Notes: generated by a model from the sequence alone, not told the origin. Shown: positions 1 to 8,482, counted from the first letter of the stretch. The stretch is DNA of 15,267 nucleotides from Alphaproteobacteria bacterium UBA2954 (GCA_002348585.1 DEBO01000166.1:1-15267), one strand, 5' to 3'. Made by a program: numbers and translations.

Positions 1-267
1 CTGAAATTCATCATTACGTGAAACGAAGTCAGTTTCCGAGTTAAGTTCAACAAGTGCACCTATCCCGTGAGCTACGCTGGCAGCAACGAGGCCCTCTGAT
101 GCTACGCGTCCTGATTTTTTCGCTGCAGCAGCAAGACCTTTCGTCCGCAACCAGTCAACAGCTGAAGTCATATCACCATTTGTTTCATTCAGCGCTTTTT
201 TGCAGTCCATCATGCCTGCCCCAGACTTTTCACGAAGTTCTTTTACTTGTGCAGCCGTAATGCTCAT
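1..267 (-). CDS. tsf: Elongation factor Ts, N-terminal part (cut by window edge)
   Basis: EF-Ts is the guanine-nucleotide exchange factor that regenerates EF-Tu-GTP during translation. The 89 codons present begin [20 protein letters not shown], followed by DCKKAL and later ELNSETDFV. These are the conserved UBA-like N-terminal domain that contacts EF-Tu and the TDFV segment at the start of the core domain. The ATG at 265-267 is preceded by a purine-rich AAGGAA about 10 nt upstream. The gene lies 114 nt downstream of rpsB on the same strand, the order found in most bacteria, and is presumably cotranscribed with it. The C-terminal two thirds lie outside the window. The reading frame is open through position 1, so this is a window cut and not a broken gene. 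Confidence 0.96.
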   Translation of the reverse strand, partial: MSITAAQVKELREKSGAGMMDCKKALNETNGDMTSAVDWLRTKGLAAAAKKSGRVASEGLVAASVAHGIGALVELNSETDFVSRNDEFQ

Positions 268-381
268 CTTTCTAGTTCCTTCTAATTTGCTATAAAAACA
301 GAGAGGACCAATTCATTTAAATCGGAAATCTTTGTTTTTTGCTAAATCAAGCAGATGTCAACTTTCAACAATAAAGGTTTA

Positions 382-1242
382 TTAAGAAGATCCCTTTTCT
401 GCAGATGTTTCTTCATTTGCGCCGTCTTTCGCAACTTCAGTTGGGGCCTCATCAGCGGGTTCTGCATCTGTTGCCTCTGCAGCAGCTTCAGCTAAAGCTG
501 GTTCTACTGGTGCCACTTCAGCCGAGCCAATATCTGTCCCGCTTGCCATTAGTTCAGCTTGCAATCCATCCAAGACGGCAGTCTGGGCAAGTTCACAATA
601 TAAATTAATCGCCCGCATCGCGTCATCATTGCCCGGTATCGGGAAATCAACGCCGATTGGACTGGCATTACTATCGATCACAGCCACAATAGGGATATTC
701 AATTTGTTAGCTTCAAGAACAGCAATGTCTTCCTTGTTCGTGTCAAGAATAAACAACATATCAGGCAAGCCACCCATTTCTTTAATCCCGCCAAGTGTTA
801 ATTCAAGTTTATCGCGTTCCCTTGTAAGCTGAAGTATCTCTTTCTTACCCAACTGGTTGACTTCATCACTTGACAGCCGTCCTTCTAAATCACGCAGGCG
901 TTTTATTGACTGCGATACAGTTGCCCAGTTGGTAAGCATACCGCCTAGCCATCTGTGATTAACATAATATTGACCGCAGGCTTTGGCAGTTTCAGCAATT
1001 TTATTTGCTGCAGCTCGCTTCGTACCAACAAATAAGATGCGTCCACCTTTTGAAACAGTGTCTCGCATCGCTTCCAATGCCCGACCAAACAAAGGCATGG
1101 TCTGCTGCAAATCAAGAATGTGAATACCGTTTCTCTCGCCAAAAATGAAATGTTCCATTTTTGGATTCCAACGGCGGGTATGATGTCCGAAGTGCACGCC
1201 TGCTTCCAGCAACTGGCGCATTGTAAATGTAGCCGCAGCCAT
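382..1242 (-). CDS. rpsB: 30S ribosomal protein S2
   Basis: S2 is a structural protein of the small ribosomal subunit, bound at the back of the 30S head-body junction next to S1. The 286-residue product has the family signatures [20 protein letters not shown] at residues 8-27, the GTKRAA block near 73-78, [10 protein letters not shown] at 96-105 and the PIPGNDDA stretch at 201-208. The ATG at 1240-1242 has a strong AAGGAG ribosome-binding site at 1250-1255, 7 nt away. E. coli S2 has 241 residues. The excess here is a C-terminal tail from about residue 235 that is rich in Ala and Glu and looks disordered. A structured leader (1243-1343) is described separately and suggests translational autoregulation. 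A second frame read through 945-1301 is a shadow. Confidence 0.98.
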   Translation of the reverse strand: MAAATFTMRQLLEAGVHFGHHTRRWNPKMEHFIFGERNGIHILDLQQTMPLFGRALEAMRDTVSKGGRILFVGTKRAAANKIAETAKACGQYYVNHRWLGGMLTNWATVSQSIKRLRDLEGRLSSDEVNQLGKKEILQLTRERDKLELTLGGIKEMGGLPDMLFILDTNKEDIAVLEANKLNIPIVAVIDSNASPIGVDFPIPGNDDAMRAINLYCELAQTAVLDGLQAELMASGTDIGSAEVAPVEPALAEAAAEATDAEPADEAPTEVAKDGANEETSAEKGSS

Positions 1243-1343
1243 AGACCGTCTCCTTTTCCGGTTAGCCCTCCATGAGAGTTTAGAAAGAGCGTTGCTCTCA
1301 CCGGATGGATCAGGCAGAATTTGCTGGCTGAGCCACTCTCATG
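1243..1343 (-). promoter_or_regulatory. Candidate S2-responsive RNA leader with pseudoknot
   Basis: Read on the minus strand, the 5' leader of rpsB contains a perfect 9-bp inverted repeat (CATGAGAGT at 1343-1335 with ACTCTCATG at 1279-1271). It encloses about 55 nt holding a small hairpin (AGAGC-AAC-GCTCT, 1298-1286) and a possible 4-bp hairpin (TGGC-TCA-GCCA) near the upstream arm. TCCGGT at 1305-1300, inside the enclosed loop, is complementary to ACCGGA at 1262-1257. That arm lies outside the long stem and ends 1 nt before the AAGGAG ribosome-binding site (1255-1250). This is an H-type pseudoknot abutting the Shine-Dalgarno sequence, the kind of architecture known for ribosomal-protein leaders such as the gammaproteobacterial rpsB leader. 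The pairing is visible directly; binding of S2 and translational control are inferred. Confidence 0.65.
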
Positions 1344-1370
1344 TGTGATGTCGACGGGTTTTTAACTTAA

Positions 1371-1379
1371 GTCATAGCA
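1371..1379 (-). promoter_or_regulatory. Possible extended -10 element for rpsB-tsf
   Basis: On the minus strand TGCTATGAC reads as an extended -10 (TG-N-TATGAC, four of six matches to TATAAT) and would start transcription just upstream of the structured leader. No good -35 hexamer is seen 16-18 nt further upstream, where the sequence is T-rich. The rpsB-tsf pair could instead be reached by readthrough from dnaE, since no hairpin terminator is visible after the dnaE stop. Confidence 0.27.
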
Positions 1380-1419
1380 AAAAGCAAGCAAAGAAAAGCC
1401 TTAAACCAACTTAATCCGC

Positions 1420-4400
1420 TCAAATATCCTGAATTCTGCTCAAGCCCTTTACTGATTTCAGCCCCTCACGCAAAGTTCCGCTTAATCTGAATTTATATGC
1501 CATTGAAATCTCTACTATTTCTGTCCCTGTATTGATGAAGAATTTCAGTGGTGCGTGGCCACCGCCGTCATTGCGCAAAATTTCCTTGATATCGTCCAAA
1601 CAATGAAGGTCGTCAATCCAAAGTCCCAACCCTATGTGTTTTTGAGCAATAACTTCTTCCAGGGGTTGCAAACGAACACCGAGTAGTTTGAATGTTTCAT
1701 TTGCACGGCGCGCATCTGCGGTCACAAGTATCGCCCCCTCACTTTTCAACAAATCACGGTACTGCAACAAGGTTTCTGAGAACAAGGTCACTTCAAACAA
1801 GCCAGATTTGTCCGTAAATTGAACAAACGCGAATCTGTTGCCTTTACCTGATACACGTTCCTGAACAAAGGATATCTGCCCAGCCAAACGAAGGCGCACC
1901 GTGTCCTGCCCAGATATTTTCTCAACCAATTGGTCTGAACGAGTTATTTTCAGACGCTCAAGATGAGACTCATATTCATCCATTGGATGGGAAGACAGAT
2001 ATAGACCTAGTGCTTCAAACTCAAGCCTAAGCTTATCTGCATGTGTCCAATCTTGCCCATCTGAAAGACGGAAAGTAGGTGCGGCATCTAGCGCATCGCT
2101 CCCAAATAAATTGCTCTGATTGGATTCGGCTTCCCGGCGGAAGAATTCTGCTTGTAAGAGAAGCTGTTCAATCGCCTCAAATACTTGACGCCTGTTATCG
2201 TGCACACAATCTAATGCGCCAGCTTTTGCCAGATTTTCCAATTGTCGTTTATTACAAGTTTCCTTCGGCATGCGTCTGGCAAAATCTTCGAGAGATTGAA
2301 ACGGGCCTGAACGCTCTTTTTCTTTATTAAGCTTTTCCATCGCCTCTGCACTTACATTGCGGATGGCGCCGAGTGCATAGCGCAAAGCAAGTTTCTCTTT
2401 CTCGCATCTTTCAACCCGAAATGCCGATCCTGATTTATTCAGATCCGGCGGCAACAGGTCGATTTGATTCCGACGGCAATCCTGACGGAACACGGCAAGC
2501 TTGTCAGTGTTACCATGATCAAGTGTCATGGAAGCTGCCATAAATTCGTGAGGATAATTTGCCTTCAGCCAGGCTGTCTGATAGCAAACCAGAGCATATG
2601 CAGCAGCATGGGATTTATTAAATCCATAGCCAGCAAATGAGGCAATCTGATCAAAAATATCTGAAGCCAATTGCGCGCTAATATTATTTTCGCCAGCGCC
2701 TACGACAAAAATATCACGCTGTTGATCCATCTCCTCTTTAATTTTTTTTCCCATTGCTCGGCGCAAAAGGTCGGCGCCACCTAATGTATATCCAGCCAGA
2801 TCACGTGCAGCCTGCTGCACCTGTTCTTGGTAAATCATGATGCCATAAGTTTCTGCCAGGATCGGTTCCAGCAGCGCATGCATACAAACAACCTTCTCGC
2901 GCCCATGTTTGCGGTTGATATAGGTGGGAATATTTTCCATTGGCCCAGGCCGGTACAGAGCCACAACAGCAATGATATCTTCAAACCGGTCAGGCTTCAG
3001 CCCCCTCAGAACATCTCGCATGCCACTTGATTCCAGCTGGAACACGCCAACGGTATTCCCTTCGGTCAGCATCCGAAATGTCTTCGCATCATCTAAGGGA
3101 ATGCTGTCAATATCGACATTAATACCTCGCATTTTGAGCAGGCTGACAGCCTTACTTATTACAGTAAGTGTTTTGAGTCCTAAAAAGTCAAATTTTACCA
3201 AGCCGACCTGTTCAACAGCCTTCATATTGAACTGAGTTACAGGCATATCAGAACGCGGGTCACGATAAACAGGGACCAATTTAGGCAGATATCTGTCTGC
3301 AATTACAAGACCAGCTGCATGTGTTGAGGCATGTCTGTACAGGCCTTCGAGCTTAATCGCTGTTGAAACTAAATGTTCTACCTGCTCATCCGTATCCCGA
3401 AGTTTTCGCAGTTCCTCCTCTGAAACTAATGCCTGCTCAATAGTGGATGGATTTGCTGGATTATTCGGCACCAGCTTAGCGATGCGATCCACCATCCCAT
3501 ACGGCATATCCAAGACCCTACCCACATCACGTAATGCTGCACGTGCCTGTAAGGTCCCAAAAGTAATGATTTGGGCAACTCTGTCTGAACCATATTTTTC
3601 CTGTACATAACGAATGACTTCTTCACGTCTTTCCTGACAGAAATCAATATCAAAATCAGGCATTGATACCCGCTCAGGATTCAGAAACCGTTCGAACAGC
3701 AGACCCCAACGAATAGGGTCAAGATCTGTGATCAGCAAAGCCCACGCTACAAGCGAACCTGCCCCTGACCCTCGCCCAGGTCCAACGGGTATCTTCTGAG
3801 CTTTGGCCCATTTAATAAAATCAGAGACAATCAGAAAATAGCCGGGGAATCCCATATTGATTATGATATCCAGCTCTTCATCCAGACGATCAATGTAAAT
3901 TTTCTGTTGTTCAGCACTGCCGTGAAAATAACTGTTTGGCTGTCTTCCCAGTGCTGCCAGACGATTAGCTAATCCATCTGCAGCCAGACGACGCAATTGT
4001 GCATTTTCGTCAGTTGCGTCTGTTGAAGGCAGAATTGGTTCGCGCTGGCCTACAACGAAACTGCATCGTTTTGCAATGTGCAATGTATTGTCAATAGCCT
4101 CTGGCAAGTCAGCAAAAAGCTGAACCATTTGAGCTGCTGTTTTAAAGTAATGATCTGGTGTAATATCTGTTTCTTTCATACTGGCCAGACGTTCAGACTG
4201 GGCTATACATCTGAGAATACGCTGCGGCACATACATTTGTTCAGTTTCAAAATGACAGTCATTTGTGGCCACAAGAGGTAGACCCGTTTCGTCAGCCAGC
4301 ATTAGTAACGACGCCTCTGCATCTTCTTCTTGAGCACGACCATGGCGTTGAAGTTCAATATAGGCATTCATGCCAAAAACTGATTTTAGCCATTTTGCGC

Positions 4401-4902
4401 GCCTAGCAGTAATTTTGTTCTGTCCATGCCAGGCAGGCTGCCCAAGAAACCCAGAAGGATAGCCCCCAGATAAGAGCAATAGGCCTGTTAGATTTTGCAC
4501 CAGATTTTTGCAAAGAATTTCTGGTTTTTGGTTAGGATCGGTTGTTAGCAGAGCTTTCGAAATAAGGTCACTCAGGTTGATATAGCCAACCTCACTCTGC
4601 GCGAGGAGAACAACCTCTCCTGTTCCATCCTGATCCCGCAGATTGACCACAGCCCCAATAATCGGCTGGATGCCAGCATTCAGCATTTTTTGGGTGAAAT
4701 CAAAGGCACCAAATAAATTAAAGCTGTCTGTAATTGCAAGGGCAGGCTGTAGATCTGCCGCTGCCAATTCAGCCAGTTTATTAATACGCAATGTGCTCTC
4801 AGACAGCGAATACGCGGAATGAACGCGCAAATGTACGAAATTTGCATGGCCACCAGACTGCAGTTCATCGTTAGCAGAAGTAGCTACACTTAATTCATTC
4901 AT
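1420..4902 (-). CDS. dnaE: DNA polymerase III subunit alpha
   Basis: This is the catalytic alpha subunit of the replicative DNA polymerase III holoenzyme. The 1160-residue protein has the full-length DnaE1 layout. An N-terminal PHP domain begins HLRVHSAYSLSES at residues 24-36. The polymerase core follows, with GPGRGSGAGS and the acidic DFDIDF motif at 416-421. Asp418, Asp420 and Asp572 (in VKFDFLG) sit at a constant +17 offset from E. coli catalytic Asp401, Asp403 and Asp555. Next come GFNKSHAAAY, a helix-hairpin-helix region near 860-905, the clamp-binding motif QSNLF at 929-933, and an OB fold near 1000-1080. The ATG overlaps the lolD stop (ATGA), and no strong ribosome-binding site is seen, so translation is probably coupled to lolD. 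The length and the clamp motif argue against the error-prone DnaE2/ImuC form. Confidence 0.98.
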   Translation of the reverse strand: MNELSVATSANDELQSGGHANFVHLRVHSAYSLSESTLRINKLAELAAADLQPALAITDSFNLFGAFDFTQKMLNAGIQPIIGAVVNLRDQDGTGEVVLLAQSEVGYINLSDLISKALLTTDPNQKPEILCKNLVQNLTGLLLLSGGYPSGFLGQPAWHGQNKITARRAKWLKSVFGMNAYIELQRHGRAQEEDAEASLLMLADETGLPLVATNDCHFETEQMYVPQRILRCIAQSERLASMKETDITPDHYFKTAAQMVQLFADLPEAIDNTLHIAKRCSFVVGQREPILPSTDATDENAQLRRLAADGLANRLAALGRQPNSYFHGSAEQQKIYIDRLDEELDIIINMGFPGYFLIVSDFIKWAKAQKIPVGPGRGSGAGSLVAWALLITDLDPIRWGLLFERFLNPERVSMPDFDIDFCQERREEVIRYVQEKYGSDRVAQIITFGTLQARAALRDVGRVLDMPYGMVDRIAKLVPNNPANPSTIEQALVSEEELRKLRDTDEQVEHLVSTAIKLEGLYRHASTHAAGLVIADRYLPKLVPVYRDPRSDMPVTQFNMKAVEQVGLVKFDFLGLKTLTVISKAVSLLKMRGINVDIDSIPLDDAKTFRMLTEGNTVGVFQLESSGMRDVLRGLKPDRFEDIIAVVALYRPGPMENIPTYINRKHGREKVVCMHALLEPILAETYGIMIYQEQVQQAARDLAGYTLGGADLLRRAMGKKIKEEMDQQRDIFVVGAGENNISAQLASDIFDQIASFAGYGFNKSHAAAYALVCYQTAWLKANYPHEFMAASMTLDHGNTDKLAVFRQDCRRNQIDLLPPDLNKSGSAFRVERCEKEKLALRYALGAIRNVSAEAMEKLNKEKERSGPFQSLEDFARRMPKETCNKRQLENLAKAGALDCVHDNRRQVFEAIEQLLLQAEFFRREAESNQSNLFGSDALDAAPTFRLSDGQDWTHADKLRLEFEALGLYLSSHPMDEYESHLERLKITRSDQLVEKISGQDTVRLRLAGQISFVQERVSGKGNRFAFVQFTDKSGLFEVTLFSETLLQYRDLLKSEGAILVTADARRANETFKLLGVRLQPLEEVIAQKHIGLGLWIDDLHCLDDIKEILRNDGGGHAPLKFFINTGTEIVEISMAYKFRLSGTLREGLKSVKGLSRIQDI

Positions 4903-5594
4903 AGCAGCTTTTTCCGCTTGATATTGCCATTTTCCAGTTCCAGGATCTCATCCATCTTTGCAGCAAGTTTCTGATTATGCGTGACAATCAAAGCCGCGGT
5001 ATCTGTGCCATGCACAATCCTTTGCAGGGACTGAAAAACTGATTCACCTGTTTCTGGATCAAGATTGCCGGTTGGCTCATCAGCCAAAAGTATATCTGGC
5101 GCATTTGCAACGGACCTAGCAATAGCAACACGCTGCTGTTCACCACCGGACAGCAGGCCAGGCCGATGCGTAGCCCGATCAGACAGACTAACCATTTCCA
5201 GCAACAGCTTAGCTCTTTTTTCCGACTCAGTTTGGCTCAAACCATTCAGCATCTGTGGAATCATAATATTTTCTAATGCGCTGAATTCAGGGAAAAGACG
5301 GTGGAACTGAAACACCATGCCAATATGGCGACAGCGCAATCGCGTGCGCTTGCGCTCTGACAGTCCAGTTGCCTTTGTTCCATTTATCCAAATCTGGCCG
5401 GATTTAGGTTGTTCCAATAACCCCGCCAAATTCAGCAATGTTGTCTTGCCTGCCCCTGATGGCCCAACCAGGGCTGTTATCCGTCCTGGATGCAGCATTA
5501 AACTGGCTTCAATGAGAACATCAACCTGCCGTCCAGCCTGAACATAGCCATGGCTGACCATCTCTAGCTTCAAAATGTGTTCCTGCTCACTCAT
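4899..5594 (-). CDS. lolD: Lipoprotein-releasing ABC transporter, ATP-binding subunit LolD
   Basis: LolD is the cytoplasmic ATPase that powers release of outer-membrane lipoproteins from the inner membrane to the carrier LolA. From the chosen start the protein has 231 residues, normal for LolD. It shows Walker A GPSGAGKTT at 44-52, the Q-loop in VFQFHRLFPEF near 96, signature LSGGEQQRVAIARS from 148, Walker B ILLADEP at 168-174 followed by TGNLD, and the switch histidine in VTHN near 206. The frame is open upstream to a TTG at 5654, but the ATG at 5592-5594 is preferred because GAGGTG lies 7 nt before it and the family normally begins there. The start overlaps the lolC stop by 8 nt (ATGAGTGA), and the stop overlaps the dnaE start. 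Confidence 0.96.
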   Translation of the reverse strand: MSEQEHILKLEMVSHGYVQAGRQVDVLIEASLMLHPGRITALVGPSGAGKTTLLNLAGLLEQPKSGQIWINGTKATGLSERKRTRLRCRHIGMVFQFHRLFPEFSALENIMIPQMLNGLSQTESEKRAKLLLEMVSLSDRATHRPGLLSGGEQQRVAIARSVANAPDILLADEPTGNLDPETGESVFQSLQRIVHGTDTAALIVTHNQKLAAKMDEILELENGNIKRKKLL

Positions 5595-6837
5595 AGCGCA
5601 ACACCTCAGCCGGAGAAATGCTAGCTGCCCGCCATGCCGGGTATGTGCTAGCAAAAAAGCTCAACACAAGGGACATTGCAACCACGGATAAGACCTCTGA
5701 AAAATCAACGACTGCAGGCAATTTTGCTAAATAATAAATTTCAGCAGGAAATAAAGTTGTATCCGCAATCCGTTCAATAAACTGCTTTATTGCGTCAATT
5801 TTCCAGCAAATCAGAAGGCCCAGAGCTGTCCCAAACAGAGTGCCTATGCCACCGATACTGGCTCCTGTAATAAGAAAAATCCGCATAATGGCGGCCGAGC
5901 TTGCGCCCATTGAACGCAAGACAGCAATGTCAGCATTTTTTGACCTGACCAACATAATCATTGACGAGACGATATTAAAAGCGGCAACCAATATGATAAG
6001 CGTGAGAATAAGAAACATCACATTCCGTTCAACCTGCAGCGCATTAATAAAAGTCCGGTTTCTTTCTTGCCAGTCAAACAGACGATATGACTGGCCAAGA
6101 CGAGCTTTTACGGCAGCTGAGACGCGTTCAATCTGTAAGGGGCTGCTGGAATACAGCTCAATGCCAGTAACAGCGTCCGGCAAAGTAAAAAATGACTGAG
6201 CCGCAGACAGAGGCATAAAGACAAAGCTGCTGTCATATTCATGCATACCTACTTTGAACAAACCAGCAATTTTATAGGTTCGGCGTGTGGGTACAGACCC
6301 GAAGGCTGTTGTGCGTCCCTTTGCAGATAATAGGCTGATCTGATCGCCAGGCTTCACACCTAGCTGGAAGGCCATTGTCTCGCCAATCAAGATCCCTCCA
6401 CCATCTCTGAAGCCAGCAATCGCCTGTTGTGATAGACTGTTCCAAAGTGGTTTGCGGGCAGCCAGATCTGACCAGACCACCCCCCGCACAACCGCGCCCA
6501 GTGCATTGCGCGAAGAGGTTGCCATTACCTGCCCCTGAATTTGAGGTGTGGCAGCAACTATGCTCGGTATTTCGGAAAGCTGAAAGGAGATTTCATTATA
6601 TTTTTCAATAGGCCGCCCATCTGTTTTGAACACACCTATATGTCCATTTATGCCCAAAATGCGGTCAATCAGTTCCGCTCGAAACCCATTCATTACACTC
6701 ATGACAATGATCAGTGTTGCCACTCCAAGGGTAATGCCCAGAAATGAGAACCATGCGATGACAGATATAAACCCCTCGGCACGTCTCGCCCGCAAATACC
6801 GAAATGCAAGGAACCTTTCAACAGGCTTTACAATCAT
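5587..6837 (-). CDS. lolC: Lipoprotein-releasing ABC transporter, permease subunit (LolC/LolE family)
   Basis: This is the inner-membrane permease that, with LolD, extracts mature lipoproteins from the outer leaflet of the inner membrane and passes them to LolA. The 416-residue product has the family topology. A first membrane helix lies near residues 22-50 (ending VMSVMNGFR, a family hallmark), followed by a large periplasmic domain of about 220 residues. Three C-terminal helices lie near 272-297, 318-345 and 380-402, with the cytoplasmic coupling segment RSKNADIAVLRSMGAS near 298-313. The C terminus PAEVLRYE is typical. Only one permease gene is present, so the transporter is probably a homodimer of this subunit with LolD, as is common outside the Enterobacteria. 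The ATG at 6837 has only a weak ribosome-binding site and follows proS by 55 nt. Confidence 0.95.
   Translation of the reverse strand: MIVKPVERFLAFRYLRARRAEGFISVIAWFSFLGITLGVATLIIVMSVMNGFRAELIDRILGINGHIGVFKTDGRPIEKYNEISFQLSEIPSIVAATPQIQGQVMATSSRNALGAVVRGVVWSDLAARKPLWNSLSQQAIAGFRDGGGILIGETMAFQLGVKPGDQISLLSAKGRTTAFGSVPTRRTYKIAGLFKVGMHEYDSSFVFMPLSAAQSFFTLPDAVTGIELYSSSPLQIERVSAAVKARLGQSYRLFDWQERNRTFINALQVERNVMFLILTLIILVAAFNIVSSMIMLVRSKNADIAVLRSMGASSAAIMRIFLITGASIGGIGTLFGTALGLLICWKIDAIKQFIERIADTTLFPAEIYYLAKLPAVVDFSEVLSVVAMSLVLSFFASTYPAWRAASISPAEVLRYE
5602..5607 (-). promoter_or_regulatory. Ribosome-binding site that fixes the lolD start
   Basis: GAGGTG on the minus strand lies inside the last codons of lolC, 7 nt before the ATG at 5594. 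It supports the short 231-residue LolD over the longer TTG-initiated frame, which would add 20 residues unlike the family. Confidence 0.7.
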
Positions 6838-6892
6838 AAGTCAGCCCCCGTTACCTTTCAACACAAACACCTGCCTATTATCTTCTAAAGAT

Positions 6893-8215
6893 TCAGCCTG
6901 ACAGAACCGCCAGAAGCCTTGCTGAAGCTTCTTTTATCGTCACTTCCTCTGAGGCCCCTGTTTTCCTATTTTTAATTTCAACGACTCCCTTATCAACTGA
7001 CCGTGGGCCGGCAATAGCCTGCCAGGGTAAGCCGATTAAATCCATTGAGGCTAGCTTTGCACCAGCACTGTCACCGCTGTCATCAAGAAGAATATCAAAA
7101 CCTTCAGTTTTAGCGTCCTGATAAAGCTGGTCGGTAATACTATCGGTCCCGGCATGACCAGGCTTCAAATTAACAATGCCAGCGTCAAAGGGGCTAATGC
7201 TAGCAGGCCAGACAATACCTTTGTCATCGTGTTTAGCTTCAATAACAGCGCCAACCAGACGCGAGACACCGATACCGTATGAGCCCATATGGAGAGTTTT
7301 CATTTCTCCATTCGGCCCAGAGACAGTTGCTCCCATTTTCTGAGAATATTTTGTACCAAAGTAAAAAATATGACCAACTTCAATCCCGCGTCGTTTCAGC
7401 AGTTTGTCCTTGGCGACAGGGCAAGTTGCTTCATCATGTGTTTCATCAGTCTTCGCATAGAGTGAAGTAAATCTGTCAACAACAGATTGAAGATCTTCAT
7501 CATAGCTAATATCTGCGACCAGATTTGTCTGTTCCCAGTCTTTATGGAAAAACACGCCACTCTCGCCTGTATCTGCAAGTATGATGAATTCGTGGCTGAG
7601 ATCACCGCCGATCGGCCCAGTGTCTGCTTCCATTGGAATGGCGGTAAGGTCCAACCTTTTAAAGGTCTTTAGATAGGAAACAAACATCCTGTTGTAGGCT
7701 TTACGAGCATCATCTTTTGAGAGGTCAAATGAGTAGGCGTCTTTCATCAAAAACTCGCGTCCCCGCATAACCCCATAGCGCGGTCGGACCTCATCACGGA
7801 ATTTCCATTGGATGTGATATAGGTTTAGGGGTAGGGACTTATAACTCTTTAGATGCGTGCGGCAGATATCTGTGACCTGTTCTTCATTGGTTGGACCATA
7901 TAGCATATCCCGGTCATGTCTATCTTTCACCCTAAGCATCTCCAGTCCGTAATCTTCATAGCGGCCTGATTCTTGCCAAAGTTCGGCGGGTTGAATTGTC
8001 GGCATTTTAATTTCATGCGCGCCAGAAGCAGTTTGCTCCTCACGAACAATCTGTTCAATTTTACTAAGGACTTTTAAACCCAGAGGCAGCCACGTATAAA
8101 TCCCCGCGCTGGATTGCTGGATCATGCCAGCCCGTAACATGAGACGGTGAGAAACTATCTGAGCCTCTTTTGGGTTTTCTTTCAGTACGGGAATAAAATA
8201 CTGGGACAGTCGCAT
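6893..8215 (-). CDS. proS: Prolyl-tRNA synthetase, short bacterial type without editing insertion
   Basis: ProS is the class II aminoacyl-tRNA synthetase that charges tRNA-Pro. From the chosen ATG the protein has 440 residues. Visible are TNEEQ near 109-113, motif 2 with FRDE at 139-142 and GVMRGREF at 148-155, and motif 3 GSYGIGVSR at 311-319, followed by the anticodon-binding domain. E. coli ProS has 572 residues. The missing length is the INS domain that hydrolyses Ala-tRNA-Pro, replaced here by a short linker; this is usual for Alphaproteobacteria, so any editing must be done in trans. The frame is open to a TTG at 8236. The ATG at 8213-8215 is preferred because the protein then begins MRLSQYF like its relatives and GGAG precedes it by 10 nt. 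proS heads the run proS-lolC-lolD-dnaE. Confidence 0.96.
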   Translation of the reverse strand: MRLSQYFIPVLKENPKEAQIVSHRLMLRAGMIQQSSAGIYTWLPLGLKVLSKIEQIVREEQTASGAHEIKMPTIQPAELWQESGRYEDYGLEMLRVKDRHDRDMLYGPTNEEQVTDICRTHLKSYKSLPLNLYHIQWKFRDEVRPRYGVMRGREFLMKDAYSFDLSKDDARKAYNRMFVSYLKTFKRLDLTAIPMEADTGPIGGDLSHEFIILADTGESGVFFHKDWEQTNLVADISYDEDLQSVVDRFTSLYAKTDETHDEATCPVAKDKLLKRRGIEVGHIFYFGTKYSQKMGATVSGPNGEMKTLHMGSYGIGVSRLVGAVIEAKHDDKGIVWPASISPFDAGIVNLKPGHAGTDSITDQLYQDAKTEGFDILLDDSGDSAGAKLASMDLIGLPWQAIAGPRSVDKGVVEIKNRKTGASEEVTIKEASARLLAVLSG

Positions 8216-8225
8216 GAAACCACGG

Positions 8226-8229
8226 CTCC
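8226..8229 (-). promoter_or_regulatory. Ribosome-binding site that supports the proS ATG start
   Basis: GGAG on the minus strand lies 10 nt before the ATG at 8215. It would fall within the coding region if the upstream TTG at 8236 were used, so it supports the shorter ProS. Confidence 0.5.
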
Positions 8230-8305
8230 AAAACAAAATTAAACGTCAAACACAGACTATTGTGACCATGATCGAGAGGTGATCGGAAAAGTTTTTGATG
8301 ACTGT

Positions 8306-8335
8306 AGTGTATGGGGATTCACTAGATTGATGCAA
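8306..8335 (-). promoter_or_regulatory. Possible promoter for the proS operon
   Basis: On the minus strand TTGCAT (8335-8330) and TACACT (8311-8306) are separated by 18 nt, a poor to fair match to a sigma-70 promoter. It would give a leader of about 85 nt. It lies in the divergent region between proS and hemB, where a proS promoter must be unless transcription comes from further away. The hexamers are weak, so the position is tentative. Confidence 0.3.
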
Positions 8336-8419
8336 GCCTTGTTGAAGGATGGCAAAGTGGGCTGACAGCAAAGTTGACGTTGTGCATGTATAAACTGCAG
8401 AAAATTTGTGATATTAAAG

Positions 8420-8447
8420 TTTCACACAAAATCGCCTGCACTATAAA
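8420..8447 (+). promoter_or_regulatory. Candidate hemB promoter
   Basis: TTTCAC (8420-8425) and TATAAA (8442-8447) are separated by 16 nt and lie 35 nt before the hemB ATG, giving a predicted 5' UTR of about 30 nt. The -10 is good and the -35 is weak. The -35 overlaps the right half of an inverted repeat, TGTGA (8407-8411) and TCACA (8422-8426), which could be an operator. Confidence 0.45.
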
Positions 8448-8482
8448 TAGTTCTAAAATTGCTGGCTGAAGAGAGCTGATAA

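Noticed and set aside
339..361. TTGACA on the minus strand between rpsB and tsf as a tsf promoter
   Set aside because: The -35 match is perfect, but 16-18 nt downstream there is only an A-rich stretch with no TATAAT-like hexamer.
945..1301. 118-residue open frame antiphase to rpsB on the same strand
   Set aside because: It is a shadow of rpsB; its sequence has no family likeness and it crosses the structured leader.
5595..5654. Longer LolD starting at the TTG at 5654
   Set aside because: It adds 20 residues unlike LolD and overlaps lolC by 68 nt, while the ATG at 5594 has a GAGGTG site at the right distance.
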